Of a stretch of DNA of 64,000 bases, positions 1 through 12,100 are shown piece by piece. The position numbers and the translations under genes are program-made. Source of the stretch: an endosymbiont of Escarpia spicata (GTDB taxonomy: Bacteria; Pseudomonadota; Gammaproteobacteria; Chromatiales; Chromatiaceae). A model generated the notes under the pieces. It made no database searches and had not been told where the DNA came from. It saw only the letters and a list, made by a program, of their open reading frames with translations. Location of the stretch: contig QFXE01000017.1 of the NCBI GenBank assembly GCA_003349915.1, positions 1 to 64,000 on the forward strand, given 5' to 3'. Position 1 is the first letter of the stretch. Every line of letters starts with the position of its first letter.

Positions 1-8
1 GATCGGAA

Positions 9-182
9 TCACCAGAATACGCAACATGCGCTATCCAAAGAATTGGGTATGATTTCGGCAGTGTCTGTGAGGTCACGCCACTCAAGACCATTAGAGTCTA
101 TATAACTGGCATGAGCAGATGTGGCTGCAAGGAAGGCCAAACCACAGCCGACTGTAAGAGCTGACTTTAAGAATCGATTCAT
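9..182 (-). CDS. Short exported protein, probably truncated
   Basis: This encodes 57 residues starting at the ATG preceded by a strong AGGAGGAA Shine-Dalgarno 7 nt upstream; the longer reading with 8 extra residues overlaps that site. Residues 1-25 form a typical signal peptide with cleavage after SAHA. The mature part opens with YIDSNGLEWRDL, which resembles the start of PEP-CTERM or Lcl/DUF1566-like exported proteins (LQW-DL motif). It then stops after only about 30 residues. That is far shorter than such families, and reading in another frame stays open to the window edge, so a frameshift or truncation is likely. Function unknown. Confidence 0.4.
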   Translation of the reverse strand: MNRFLKSALTVGCGLAFLAATSAHASYIDSNGLEWRDLTDTAEIIPNSLDSACCVFW

Positions 183-748
183 TTCCTTGTTCCTCCTGAG
201 AATCAATTACAATTACCTACTGACATTGCCCACTTAAGCATGATTAACAGCAGCCCCGAAAAATATCACGCAACAACTATGCCTGCATAAAATCCATACT
301 AAATACAATGACATAAGGAAATTCCAGCAGGCTGATTTTCCAAACCTGTAAAGAAATCCGACAATAAACAGGATTTTACTTCTTTGCATGAGGCTATTGG
401 TGAGGGGAAATCGATAGCTTAAAGGATAGATTTATATTAATTTCAATTAGTTAGTGTGGCCGGAAAGGCAAATTCAATTAATTTTCAAGGTGTAAATAAT
501 TCCGACAAATTAACTTTCACCCAAAGCCTCTGTCTAATTGGCATAGGTATTGGACGCTTCTCTACCCATTCGCAACCCCCCTTGATCTTGCGTATCCAGT
601 TAGGTGAGAAATCTACTACTGGACATTATGTCCAGGTATGACCAAGAATCATCTTGATAAGAGGGTCTCGCCCCTCCTCCCGGAGATTTTCGAAGTTGTG
701 TTTTTTGAAGTGCGGTAAAAGTTAAATTTCAACAATGGAGAAGCGCAA
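183..748. other. Intergenic region, no convincing gene
   Basis: This AT-rich stretch lies between a minus-strand and a plus-strand gene, so it must hold divergent promoters. I could not assign boxes with confidence. The only open frame (456-641, 61 codons, GTG start, no ribosome site) has no recognisable composition or motif and was rejected. Confidence 0.5.
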
Positions 749-1066
749 ATGCCTCAATACGTTATTGTTTATCTAGGCGGTGATCAACCATCCAGTCCAG
801 AGGAAGGTAAGCAACATTTTTCGAAATATATGGATTGGTTAACTTCATTGGGCGACTCAGCGGTTAGTCCTGCAAATCCGCTTAAGAATACGAGCACAGT
901 AAACTCTGATGGCACTGTTACCATTGGAGGCACAACGACAATGTCTGGTTACACAATAATTGAAGCGGACTCTATGGAGGCGGCGCTGTCGATTGCAAAG
1001 GCTTGCCCTTTTCTTGATATTGGCGGTTCACTTGAGGTGTCAGAGTTATTAGAGATGCCAAGCTAA
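749..1066 (+). CDS. YCII-related (DGPF) domain protein
   Basis: This is a 105-residue soluble protein. It has the pattern of the YCII-related/DGPF family: an N-terminal strand MPQYVIVYLGG, a helix with W and an F-x-x-Y-x-x-W pattern, a G-T-x-T glycine-rich strand, then SGYTIIEADSMEAALSIAKACPF, the typical beta-alpha unit in which a small dimeric ferredoxin-like fold closes. The C-terminus EVSELLEM also fits. The start is supported by GGAG about 9 nt upstream. The function of the family is poorly defined; some members are enzymes and some are associated with ECF sigma factors. It stands alone here, with no sigma factor beside it. Confidence 0.75.
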   Translation: MPQYVIVYLGGDQPSSPEEGKQHFSKYMDWLTSLGDSAVSPANPLKNTSTVNSDGTVTIGGTTTMSGYTIIEADSMEAALSIAKACPFLDIGGSLEVSELLEMPS

Positions 1067-1080
1067 AAACTCTAGTTTTG

Positions 1081-1236
1081 GAGTTCGTGGTGATGGTTAG
1101 CATAAGCATGGCTTCTCTAAATGTGAAGAACGTAGGGTGTGCCATGCGCATCATGATTGCTGTAACTGCTTATTCTGGTGCGCATAGCGCACCCTACCAG
1201 ATGAGTTAAACGCCTCGCTTCATTTTTTCAGGATGG
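1081..1236. repeat. Dispersed palindromic repeat, copy A
   Basis: This element of about 150 bp has near-inverted arms GTAGGGTGTGCCATGCGCA (1132-1150) and TGCGCATAGCGCACCCTAC (1180-1198). A second copy lies at 26051-26196. The flanks outside the arms also match (GGTGATGGTT, CTTCTC, CCAGATG-GTTAAACGCC, TTTTTCAGGATGG), so it is a defined element and not just a hairpin. The loop between the arms is in the opposite orientation in the two copies. No coding potential. Confidence 0.8.
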
Positions 1237-1345
1237 CTTTACAGCTAAAGGCACTTTCGAAAAACATCATTAAGCTCTCGTTCAGTATCCCCTTGTTATC
1301 GTTACCAGTAGGAGAGGAATTCAATCGCTCTTCTGGAGGTTAAAA

Positions 1346-1675
1346 ATGCGCAACAAGAGCCTGATTACCGCACTCTCGGCATCCACTTTGATTCTGATGT
1401 CCCTTGGAGCCCCGCTGACCGCGGAAGCAGAACCCAATGATAAAGCAGGCATGATCAAGACCGGCGGCTACAGCTATCATACCGAGCGGCCACGCAAGCA
1501 TGAACGCTTGCGTCATAGGGGGCACCGTCATTCCCAGCATCACCGGCATTGGAAAGGCAATCGTCACCATTGGGGATATCCGGCATACCGCTATCCAAGG
1601 CACCACTACTATTACGACGATGCGCTTGGAGCATTCGTCCTGGGAGGTATCCTGGGGTACTACCTGAGTGAGTGA
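1346..1675 (+). CDS. Histidine-rich exported small protein
   Basis: This encodes 109 residues. The start is well supported by GGAGGT about 5 nt before ATG. Residues 1-29 form a signal peptide (cleavage near AEA). The mature protein has a central His/Arg/Tyr-rich segment (about residues 48-90, with HRGHRHSQHHRHW and PRHHYYYDD), followed by a hydrophobic glycine-containing C-terminus AFVLGGILGYYLSE. The histidine clusters suggest metal or polyanion binding in the periplasm, but no family was recognised. The C-terminal segment is too short to call a full membrane anchor. A hairpin terminator follows. Confidence 0.65.
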   Translation: MRNKSLITALSASTLILMSLGAPLTAEAEPNDKAGMIKTGGYSYHTERPRKHERLRHRGHRHSQHHRHWKGNRHHWGYPAYRYPRHHYYYDDALGAFVLGGILGYYLSE

Positions 1676-1704
1676 TGTGAATGTAGTCAAATATGATTAG
1701 CCGG

Positions 1705-1728
1705 GGCAGCGGTCAACGCTGCCTCTTT
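1705..1728 (+). terminator. Probable intrinsic terminator
   Basis: A GGCAGCG/CGCTGCC stem with a 5-nt loop is followed by TCTTT, about 30 nt after the histidine-rich gene. The T tract is short, so strength is uncertain. Confidence 0.55.
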
Positions 1729-1996
1729 GCATCATATATCGGGATAGTAATTTGCTTTTTCGAAACGCAGCGGAATAAACCTCCCCGAAGCGAACAGGAA
1801 CTTTGCCTTGTGGCGAGTACCTCAAGCCTGCCGTCGGAAGCACTGTTGCGGCAAATACGGACCAGGGTTGGTTGGGATCCGGTATAATGAAGAGCGGGTA
1901 TTGCTGCGACAGCTTGCGGGTGGAAACGAGCAGTCATCGCTTTGACAGGCGACAGGCCAAAGGTCATTGTACGGCAGGATAGATAAGGCGCAGTGA

Positions 1997-2920
1997 ATGA
2001 AGGCAGAAGATAGACCGTCGGCTGGAGTAATGGGAATCATGATTCCCCTGGGTTTGGCGCTCGCGGTTAGCCCCGTCGGCGAGACCCTCGACGCAGGAGC
2101 CAACTGGTTCGACCGTTTCTTTGGGGATGAGCGGGATGCGGAGGAGACCGATGCGGTGGTTCATCTGCGTCTGATTCAAGATCTGCGGTTCGAATCGCGC
2201 AGTGAAACAACCTACGACCCGAAATTCCGCCTGCAGGTGAAACTGCCGCGGTTGCAACGCAAGGCCCGGCTGGTGATCGAGGGGGGAACCGAAGAGGGTC
2301 GCCTGACCGATTCAGAGGTGCCGCTACCCACCGCCGCAACTACCGGGACCACCAGTGCCAGTGGCGCCAACCTGCGCTTCGATGTGCTGGATCAGGCGAT
2401 GAAAAAGTTGTCCTTTTCCGCCGGGTTCCGGCTCAACCCACTGGCCACCAAACTCCGGACGCGTTACCGAGAGGCTTGGCGTTACGATGAGGATTGGTTG
2501 ACCCGATTGGCCGGCACCGGCTTTTGGGACTCCCGGGACGGCTTTGGTACCGATCTGCGCGGTGATATCGAGCACGCCCTGTCCGGTGGGGATATGCTGC
2601 GCTGAAGCAACTACGGGATGCTCTCCGAGATCAGCAACGGCGTAGAGTGGAGCAGCGAATTCACCTATTTCTACCGGGACTCCTCCCACCGGGCCATCGC
2701 CTTCGACGCTGGCGTGTTCGGGCAGACCCAACCCGATGTTCAGGTCAACACCTATCGGGTCCGTGCACGTTATCGGCGCAACTTCTACCGCCCCTGGCTC
2801 TTCTACGAAGTGATCCCGGAAGTCTTTTGGTCCAAGGACGACGGCGGTGGCAGTCGTGACATCAACACGGCCCTGTTCCTGCGTCTGGAGATCCTCTTCC
2901 GCCAGAATGACCCAGGTTAG
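1997..2920 (+). pseudogene. Outer-membrane-type protein interrupted by one in-frame TGA
   Basis: Two open frames (1997-2605 and 2618-2920) are in the same register and separated by a single TGA at 2603-2605 followed by three open codons, so they form one gene of about 307 codons. The N-terminus has a hydrophobic export-like stretch (MGIMIPLGLALAVSP, about residues 12-26). The rest alternates polar and aromatic residues in the manner of a beta-barrel (VVHLRLIQDLRFES, EFTYFYRDSS, VRARYRRNFYRPWLFYEV). The protein family is unrecognised. AAGG lies 8 nt before the start. The stop follows MLR and precedes SNYG; a TGG-to-TGA change would restore the frame. It may be a recent pseudogene or a sequencing error. 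Confidence 0.6.
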
Positions 2921-3127
2921 GCGGGTAGGCTTGGAATATTGTCCATCCGATAGCACTATGCCGCGACCAATTTCTGATCCACCACGCCATCGTTCAGGCC
3001 GACGCTTTTGCTGCCACGTGAGGCCGTTTGGCGGTTGAGTGCTAAATAATATATTCCTTTACCGCTTGTCCGCTTTACCACCCCCCATTTAGAAATCGAT
3101 CCCAAACTCCCAATTTTTCTGCTCTTG

Positions 3128-6100
3128 TTATTTCCCTTTACTAAAGGCGCCCACTACGAATTTTAGGAGCTCAAATGAAACAGCCTTCGTACGCTCCGTG
3201 TCCAGCTGCGCGGCCGCTTTAGTGGTATTGGGATCCTTTCCTGCACTTTTCCCGGTTGCTGCTGCATGCAGATTTTTGACTGATCCAGTGACCGAATCAA
3301 TCTTCTTTGTCAAGGCGAAGAGATCAAGTCCTAGCTGTGCCCCATTGCTTGCCACACTGACCGCTCCGGATCCAGCTCTTACCGCGCCGGCAACTCCAAC
3401 CAATGATTTGCTTGCAGCGGTGATCGAGAACAAAGCATCAGTGAGGGTATCGACAAAATCGATCGCTATGGCACCCATCTTGATAAAGGCATTACCGGCG
3501 AGAAAGACATGGTACCCGGAGGTTCCCACCTCGAACTTGTGCGGTCCATTGTATTGACCCAGCATTAATTCATAACCTGCCTGGCGAAGTTGGAATCCGA
3601 TACCAAAAAATTTCTTAATGATCACTGCGGTAAAGGTGCCCTTGATCAGGGTTGGCCCAAGGTTAAACAAAATCTCACCAATGCTGACAGACACAGAGAG
3701 CTCCACCGCAGAGAAACGCCCAGTGGGATCAGAGAAGAACACCGGATTTGCATTGGCATAGAGGTAACGGTGCAGGGAGACAGGATCCCGTAACACACCT
3801 TCAAACGAATCCCGACCAACAAAACGTCCCGTTGCAGGATCATAGTCACGCGCCCGCATATGCACCAGACCGGTGGTGGGATCGACACGTTCACCGGAAT
3901 AGCGATAGGGATTGGTGGTTGAACCGAACTGACTCAACTCTTGGCCAAACGCCTGGTACTGGTAACTGTCCGAAAGATTTCCGGCACTATCCGTCAGCAG
4001 ACGTATATTCTGCCTGGCATCCCTGTGCAGGTAGTGAGTCACTCCACTGCGACTCTGTGCCAACATTTGGTTACCGTAATAATATTCAGCTACCGGGTTT
4101 GCTGCGCTATCGTAGTCACCCAGCACCTGCGACACACCTGTCGGGTTGATTGGATCAACCAGGAAGTGAGTGGTCACCGCTGATTCAGTCCGTTGGGTTC
4201 GGTTACCTTGAGCATCGTAGCCATAAGTCACTGCACCACTGGATGCGTTAACTGAGGTCAGCTTGTTTTCAAAGTCAAAGTCATAGGTCGTCAACCCACC
4301 GCCATCGACCCGTGAGCGCCGGTTGCCATTGGAATCATAGGCATAACTTGTACTGCCTGATGAGAGCAGTTTATCTGCGCTGTCGTACTGATAAGCGATG
4401 GTGGTGCCACCCAGATCAATGGTGCTGGTTCGGTTTCCGACCTCATCATAGATGTAGTTGCGGTCAAAGATCAGAGTGTTGAAAATATTCCTGTGGATCT
4501 CGCGCGTGAGACGCCTCAGATCATCATACTCATACTCAACAGATGAACCATCAGTCTGTGTCACCCGGGTTCTGTCACCGATTGCGTTGACCTCGTAGTG
4601 GAAGCGTTCCAGTTCAACACCCGCCTTGCTATGCACCTGCAGAGAGAGCCGGCTCAGACTGTCATAGGTATAGGTCGTAACAACACCGTTGGGGTAATCG
4701 ATGCTGGCCAGATTACCTATGGCATCATAGGCATAGGTGGAGATGTTGCTATCTGGGTCAACCACCGTTGCGATACGATTCAGCACATCGTAGGTGTAAC
4801 TTGTCGTGCGTGCCAGAGCCATCGGCATGAGGCGAGGGGCAACACTGGTGCGGTTACCTTCAGCATCATAGCCATACTCGATTGAGCTGCCGTCGGGATT
4901 ATCCAATCGAACCAGGCGATCATTCACATCGTAGCTATAGGTTGTCGTACCCTGATCATTATCCGCCGTGGCCACCTTGCCTGTTGCTGTATAGCTAAAT
5001 GTCTCACTGGTCGTATCCGGAAAGGTCTTTGAGATGAGTTGTCCGTTGGCATCAAAACTCTGCGCTGTTATGTCGCCATTGGGATCGGTAGTCGTCGATA
5101 CATTACCAACCGAGTCGTACTGCATTGCCTCAACGGTGCCGTCCGGGTAGATCCTGGTAGTCTGTCTGCCAATATCGTCATAGGCAAACCGGGTCGTGTT
5201 GCCCCGTGCATCTGTCTGAGCCAGCAGGTTGTCTTCCTGATCGTAGAGGTAGGTGGTCGGATTTCCAAGAGCATCGGTAACCTGGGTCAGATTGCCGTTG
5301 GCATCGTACTGATATAGTGTCGAACGAGCCAGGGCATCCGTCTCGCGAGTCACACGGCCCTCGGCGTCATATCCAATGGTCTCAAAACTGCCGTCTGGGA
5401 AGGTCACCTGCACCCGACGATTTAGCGCATCATAGGCAAAACTAAAAACATGACCTTCGGCATCTATCATGCCGGTTCGATTACCCACACTGTCATATTC
5501 GAACCGGGTCTCCTGCAACAGCGCATCGATCACCTTGATATTTCGGCCAGCAAAATCGTAGACAAATCTTGTGCTGTTGCCGCGAGCATCGATCTGTTCG
5601 ACGATGCGACCGGCATTGTCATACATCAGCACGCTGGCATTGCCATCCGGTTCAGTAGCCCCAATCTGGCGGTCCAGATCATCGTACTGCAAAGTTCTGA
5701 CGTGACCCAAAGGGTCGGTCGTGCGCGTCAGGTTGCCTTTGATGTCATAACTGTTTTCGGTCAGATTGCCGAGGGCATCCGTGGATGAGAGCTCCCTGCC
5801 CTCTGCACTGAGTACCTGATGGGTTGTGTTACCCGCGGGATCAGTGATGGCCTCCAACAGACCGGTGACGGTATATTGAAAGTCTGTTGCATGGCCCAGA
5901 GGGTCGGTGCTGCGAATAGCCAGCCCCCGACCATCGAGCAGTTGAGTAATGGTCTTGCCGAGACGATCTGTCTCCGTCAGCTGGTTACCATTGGCATCAT
6001 AGGTATAAGTCGTGCGATTGCCCAGCGCATCCGTTCTGGCTATCTGATTATCGACTGCATCATATTCATACTGAGTGGCATTACCGAGGGCATCCGTCTG

Positions 6101-9100
6101 CACCAACAGGTTACCCCTTGTATCGTAGCTATTGCTTAGCTCAACCATGCCCAGCGCATTTTGACGGCTTACCAAGTTGCCCCGCGCATCGTATTCAAAG
6201 TCGGTGCTATTTCCACGGGCATCGGTTTTACGGGTCACCCGATCGGCACTGTCGTAAGTAAAGGTCGTGGTATTGCCAAGGGGGTCTGTTTCCGTGAGCT
6301 TATTGCTACGCGCATCATAGGTTCGTGTGGTGGTCTCACCTTCACCGTTGGTGGTAGTAAGGGGATTACCCGACCCATCATAGGTGTGGCTAGTCACACT
6401 GCCGAGAGTATCGGTCACCGAGAGTACGTTGCCGCTGGCATCGTATTCCATCACTGTCATGCTGCCATCGATATCGGTGACAACCTCCTGCCGCGCACCT
6501 ACATTATGGGTCAGGGTGATTATCCGGCCATCTGCATTGGTGGTGCTGATCAGTCGGCCATCAGGACCATATTCATTTCGTAACAGTGAGCGATCCAGGG
6601 GATCAAGCAGGTTGATCAAACCATGATGGGCATCATAGGCAAATGTTGTCGTGTTGCTTTCTGTATCGGTGTGATGAGTCAGGTCCCCATTGGCATCATA
6701 GGTATAGGTCTGGCTGTTGCCGTTCGGATCGGTGATCTGTGCAATGCGGCCCAGGTCGTCCCGCACAAAAGTGATGCTCTTACCCGACGAATGGCTGATG
6801 CCATTCAGTGTGAAGGTCAGGGTGTTGCCGTTTGCATCCCTGATGCTCTGCACACCATCCGCTTTGCTGATGACGATCTGCGTGCCGTCCGCTGAGGTAT
6901 AACGGAACAGGTCCGGATCGTAGAGCTTGTTGGTCAGGTCATCCCGCAGCCCAACATCTCCGGGTTGACCATCGAGGATAGTCAGGTTGTTGTTATCCAG
7001 GCTCTCCAGACGGCCGAGGGTTCCAGGCCGGGCTATGTAACTGGCTCGGTTGGCTGAAGGTGGGAAAGGAACCAGGGCAGAGACAATGGGATTGACCAGC
7101 AGATCAAACTCTTCAACCTGTCCATTGGCAAGCACCAGGCTCACCTTGTGGTCATCCGTGGGCAGCAGCACATAGGTAAAGCCGGATTTGGCAACCTGCC
7201 AGGCCGATCCTAATACCCGGTTGCTGCGTAGGCGCAGTGTCTGCACATCGAGTCGCCAACCGACACCAAAGTCACCCTTGCGCTTATCACGACTATCGTA
7301 GTTTCGAACCACCTTGATTGGGATACCCGACATGGGGATGGTCAGGTCAGTAAAACTGAGGCTGAAGTTGCCTACCTTGAGGTTCTCATCGACCTGAACC
7401 GTCGATTCATGAATACTGACATTTCCACCCTGATCAAACACCGTCAATCGAATCGTATAAAGATCATTGATCAATATGGTCGGGTCAAACTGGCCCAGCA
7501 CACCGTCAGAAACCTGGATTGTGCTATTGGCAATTTCAGTGAAGTCCGGTTCCCCCGTAGGCGCAATCCCAATGGTGTACTTGAGAAAATTGGCATCCGT
7601 GGCGGTGCCGACAATATCTACAGGTTCAGTCACGGTGCTGCCTGCAGCAGGCGCTGTGATCTTCGCGACCGGTGGTGCCACGTCCCCATTGACCCGTTCA
7701 ATCACGTTAATTATCGCCGAACCGGATACCGGGCCGCGGGTCGCGCTGACATTAAACACGCCCGCTGTTGCAGAACTGAATACCGGACCTGCTGACCAGT
7801 TGACGATTTGAGTAAGATTCTGACTGGTCCCGCCCTCAAAGATACCGGTGGCAGATAAGCTAACCACATCACCCGTCAGGATATCTCCCGTAGCGGGCAG
7901 CACCAGTATAGACGTCAGGTTAAGGTTGCCATCTATACCATCACAATCCTGATCAATTCCGTCGGCTGATGGATCATTTGCGCCGGAGTGGATAGTGTTG
8001 TCAGTATCATTGCAATCCCCCTGGTTCTCAGTAAATCCATCGCCATCATTATCAATGTCTTCCGGTGCCGGACCCAACGAAATAATCAGATCTACTGCGC
8101 TACCGAATTCTGCCACTGAGCCGGCAACGGGTGTCTGATTACTGACATCACCAGCTGGAATAACAGGATGATTGAGACTTAGCACATCACCCGTGAGCAA
8201 CCCACCCCCCCCCAGCGAGGTTTCGGCGATGGCTTGAGATTGACTGATTACACTGGGCACAGTAACCGGCAAACCAACCGTTAATGTGTAGGTCTGCGGT
8301 GTACTAAAACCAATGGTATCACTCGCAAGTATGCTGACCTTGTAGCTGCCTTCGCTGTCGGGCGTAAAAGATACCCTGCCGTTGCCCGGATCAATGGTCA
8401 TACCGGCTGGTCCGCCTGTCAGAATAAAACTTACCGAATCCCCCGGGTCAATATCGACCACGCGTGGCGCGTACTCATAGGGAAACCCTACCGTAGTCAG
8501 CTTATCCGGAGCAGACAAAAATACGGGTGGCGTTCCGGGTGGCTGCACATCGAAAGTGACCGTCGCTGTATTGGAGTTAACCTGCCCATCATTTGCAGTG
8601 TAGGTAAAGCTGTCGGTAGTTCCCGCCAGTGGATCCGGTGGCAGCTTGATCAGATTCCAGCCGTTCAGACCTGGCTGTAACCAATGAGGAACCGGATTAC
8701 TTAGCGTATTGCCTTTGGCATCGGCATAACCTTCATTGAAAGTCCATTGATTGCGATGTGCCGGTGCGTCAGGCAGCGGCTGAGATGCTGTGCCTTCCCA
8801 TATACGAGTCGCACCCGCCAGCCCGTTAGAGAAAGAAGAGATAATTTCTGCCGCACCATCACCATCAATATCCGCTATCGTGGTGTATCGTTGCTCTCTG
8901 GAGGCAGATCCAATTGGCATGTATTCCAGTAACGAACCGTCGCGTCCATCGAAAATATAAACACCGTCGTCTTCACCAAAGATTGGATTTGGGATATCCA
9001 GATGAATAACAATATCGAAGGCGCCATCACCATTGGCATCGAAGGCGGTTGGGTTGACGCCCTTGAAACGGGTAATGTCTTCACCAAATTCCTTAAGTCC

Positions 9101-12100
9101 CTGATGACTCCAGAGCAGTGACCCATCTGTGTCATACACCTCCATATAGCCTGATGTCAGGAAACCTCCCAGACCGTTGTACCAGGCAAACTCCACCTCA
9201 CCATCGCCATCAAAATCAGCGACCGAAATCTGGCTCTGCGAATTATTTTGGTTGGGGTTGGCAAAGACCGTGGTCCCGTCATGCTCAAACAGATACAGAT
9301 GACCTTGATCACGGCCAACAATCTCCGGAAACGGATCTTCATCAAAGTTGGCAACTGCCACAGAAAGATGAGATTCCGGCAGGGTTATTGTTGGTAGATC
9401 AAATTCCTTATTGCCCAGGTGATCCAACACCTCTTTGTGGAAAATGATCTCCAGGGTGCCGTCGAGATCCAGATCCACCACGGTAGGCGGTTTGTAATCC
9501 GTATCCCCTGCGATTGTTGTGCCGAGGTATTCCCACAGGATGGTGCCATCGGCAACGTTATACACCGTGACGCCATTGCCTGGCGCCGCTGCACCGAAAG
9601 CGCCGGTATACCATGACATAATGATTTCCACGCTGCCATTGCCGTCAATATCGGCGAAGGTTGGGCCCATCTGGGCGAATCCGCCATCAGAACTGTTGCC
9701 GATTGAAGTTACCAGACCAAGGGGTTCACTGGCACCGTCGCCCGGCCATACCAGGGAGCCATCGTGATGCACAGCAAGCAACTGTTCTCCACCACCGCCC
9801 CCAACCCCGGGGATGATTCGACGCACCCCGATTATTTCCAGGTCACCATCACCATCAATATCATGTAACCCCAGGTGCGAACCCGTGCTCATACCGCCTG
9901 CATTTCTAATATCAGCCGCATTTGGTAATAGTTGTTGGCTACAATCATCAGCGTTCATAAGCCACACTTCAGTTCCCTGAAGGGTCGTATCAAAGAAAGC
10001 AACACCTGCAAGTTCTATATCACCGTCATTATCAACGTCACCCACAGCTATAGTAGCGTTGTGCTGCAGATGTGTAGCCAAAGGCGATTCACACTGTATT
10101 TGTGTATAAACCTTGGTCGACTGAGGCACAAAGTTGAAACCATTTTTACCGGGTTGCAACCAGTGTAGTTTGACAGAGACCGGTACACCACCGTCATCCT
10201 CGATATGGGTGTAGGTATCAATCAGCTGGTTACGGATGCCGCGTGAAGCCGCCCAGGGATGGTCGGCAAGCCCTTCCAGAATAGCAATGTTGCCGGCCCA
10301 GACAGCGTTCGTGCTAAAAGCATTGTTAACAATGATTTCTGATTCGCCATCATCGTCCATATCGGTAATCAACAAACTGTTTAGGTGGCTTCCTCCCTGG
10401 TTCAGTCGGGTGAAATTAAGTTCCGCCCCGGTTTCTCCATCATGAATATACAGCCCGTTGGTACTGCCATTGTGCCCTTCAACACCATTAACATGAATGA
10501 CCTCAGCGATACCGTTGCCATCGATATCGAATGCCGTTGGCCCAGCAACGTCATCAAAAATCCACTCCGTGTCAGTGTGTTGCCATTTTATGCTGCCATC
10601 TGCCTCCAGTACCGTGAGATAGTGGCGCCCTATATAGGTCACGATTTCTATTTCGCTGTCAGCGTCTACATTAGCGAGGGTGACGGGTATATCAAACCCG
10701 CTATTGGAAACCATATTCTTGCGGGCATTGTCATTGAAAAACCAGATTAGGGAGCCGTCCTGATCAAACAGATAAATGCCCCGATTGGTCTGGAAATAGA
10801 TTTCCGGCTCAGGGTCTGAGTCGAAATTTGCCACCGCCGGAATGGCTCTTGGATTAGAACTGACCGTGGCCGCACCCAGGCTTTCATTCAGCGGAAAGGT
10901 TCTGAGATAGACACCGGTATTGCTGTAAACATGGCTGGTCATCAGGATTTCAGGAATGCCATCCAGATCCAGATCCACAATCACCGGCTTGGTTCCCGCT
11001 GAATTGCTGGTATTTGCTGTCGATGGTGCATCTTCATTAACGACCAGTAAATTGCCGTTGTGGTCAAAAATAGCCAGATAGGGCAAATTGCCCTGAATAA
11101 AGGCGACAACAATCTCCGAATCACCATCAGCATCCAGATCCGCAATGGCAGGGGCGGTATATTGAAAAGAGGTCTGAGAATTTATCTGCGGTATGAGATC
11201 TGTCTGGCCAATCAGTGTGCCTTCATGGTCAAGAATGAGATACCGGTGATCGCTGAGCACTCCGGTGGTGCGAATTGGAACTAAGATTTCAATATCACCA
11301 TCGCCATCCATATCCGCTGCAGCCATCGGATGTCGAGGATTGGTGGTCGTTCCCAGGTTGGGGATAGCTGTCCCGAAACCTTGGCTTTCAAAGGACCAGA
11401 AAATTGTGCAATCGGGCCGCATTGCGGTGATATGCTGGCGGCTGGCACCACCGGTTGCATAGAGCCCGGTAAAGATTAGTTCAGATTGCCCGTCACCATC
11501 GAGATCCATAATGATCGGGACTGTTTCGGTTGAACGACGCTCATTTTCTGGAGGCTGGCAGCGTATCTGTGCGCCGAAATTGAAAACAAACTCAGGTGGT
11601 GTCGGCGTGTAGTCAAACGAACCATCGGGGTTAAGGTTTAACGTGCCTTTGCTGGCGTCAGTTGCCAGTGCTGAGGTGAGCACATCACCGTCAAGGTCCA
11701 AGTCATTTTCAAGAACACCCGGGGAAGCAACAACCAGAGTTTCACCCACTCTTGCCGTATAAGTGTCATCCACAGCAACCGGTGCGCGGTTAACTGCTAC
11801 AACGGTGATAATAAAACTCTGTACCGCGATAGCTCCTGAGCCATCGGTTACCTGAACGGTCACATCATGGGAGCCAACCTGATCAACTGTGGGTGTCCAC
11901 TGCAGCGTTCCACCTGCGGCAAGCGTCAAACCAGCCGGTGCTAATGGCAGGGAGAGAGTCAGGCTATCGCCGACATCCGGATCACTTGCAGTGGGCGTTA
12001 CTGCCAGTGCATTTCCAACAATAACAGTCTGGTCGACAATCGGCGCCAGCTGTGGTGGCTCATTGGCAGGTGGCGGCACCAGCGGCGCGACGACGTCGAT

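Noticed and set aside
456-641. 61-codon plus-strand frame
   Set aside because: GTG start without a ribosome site, no motif and low protein-like character.
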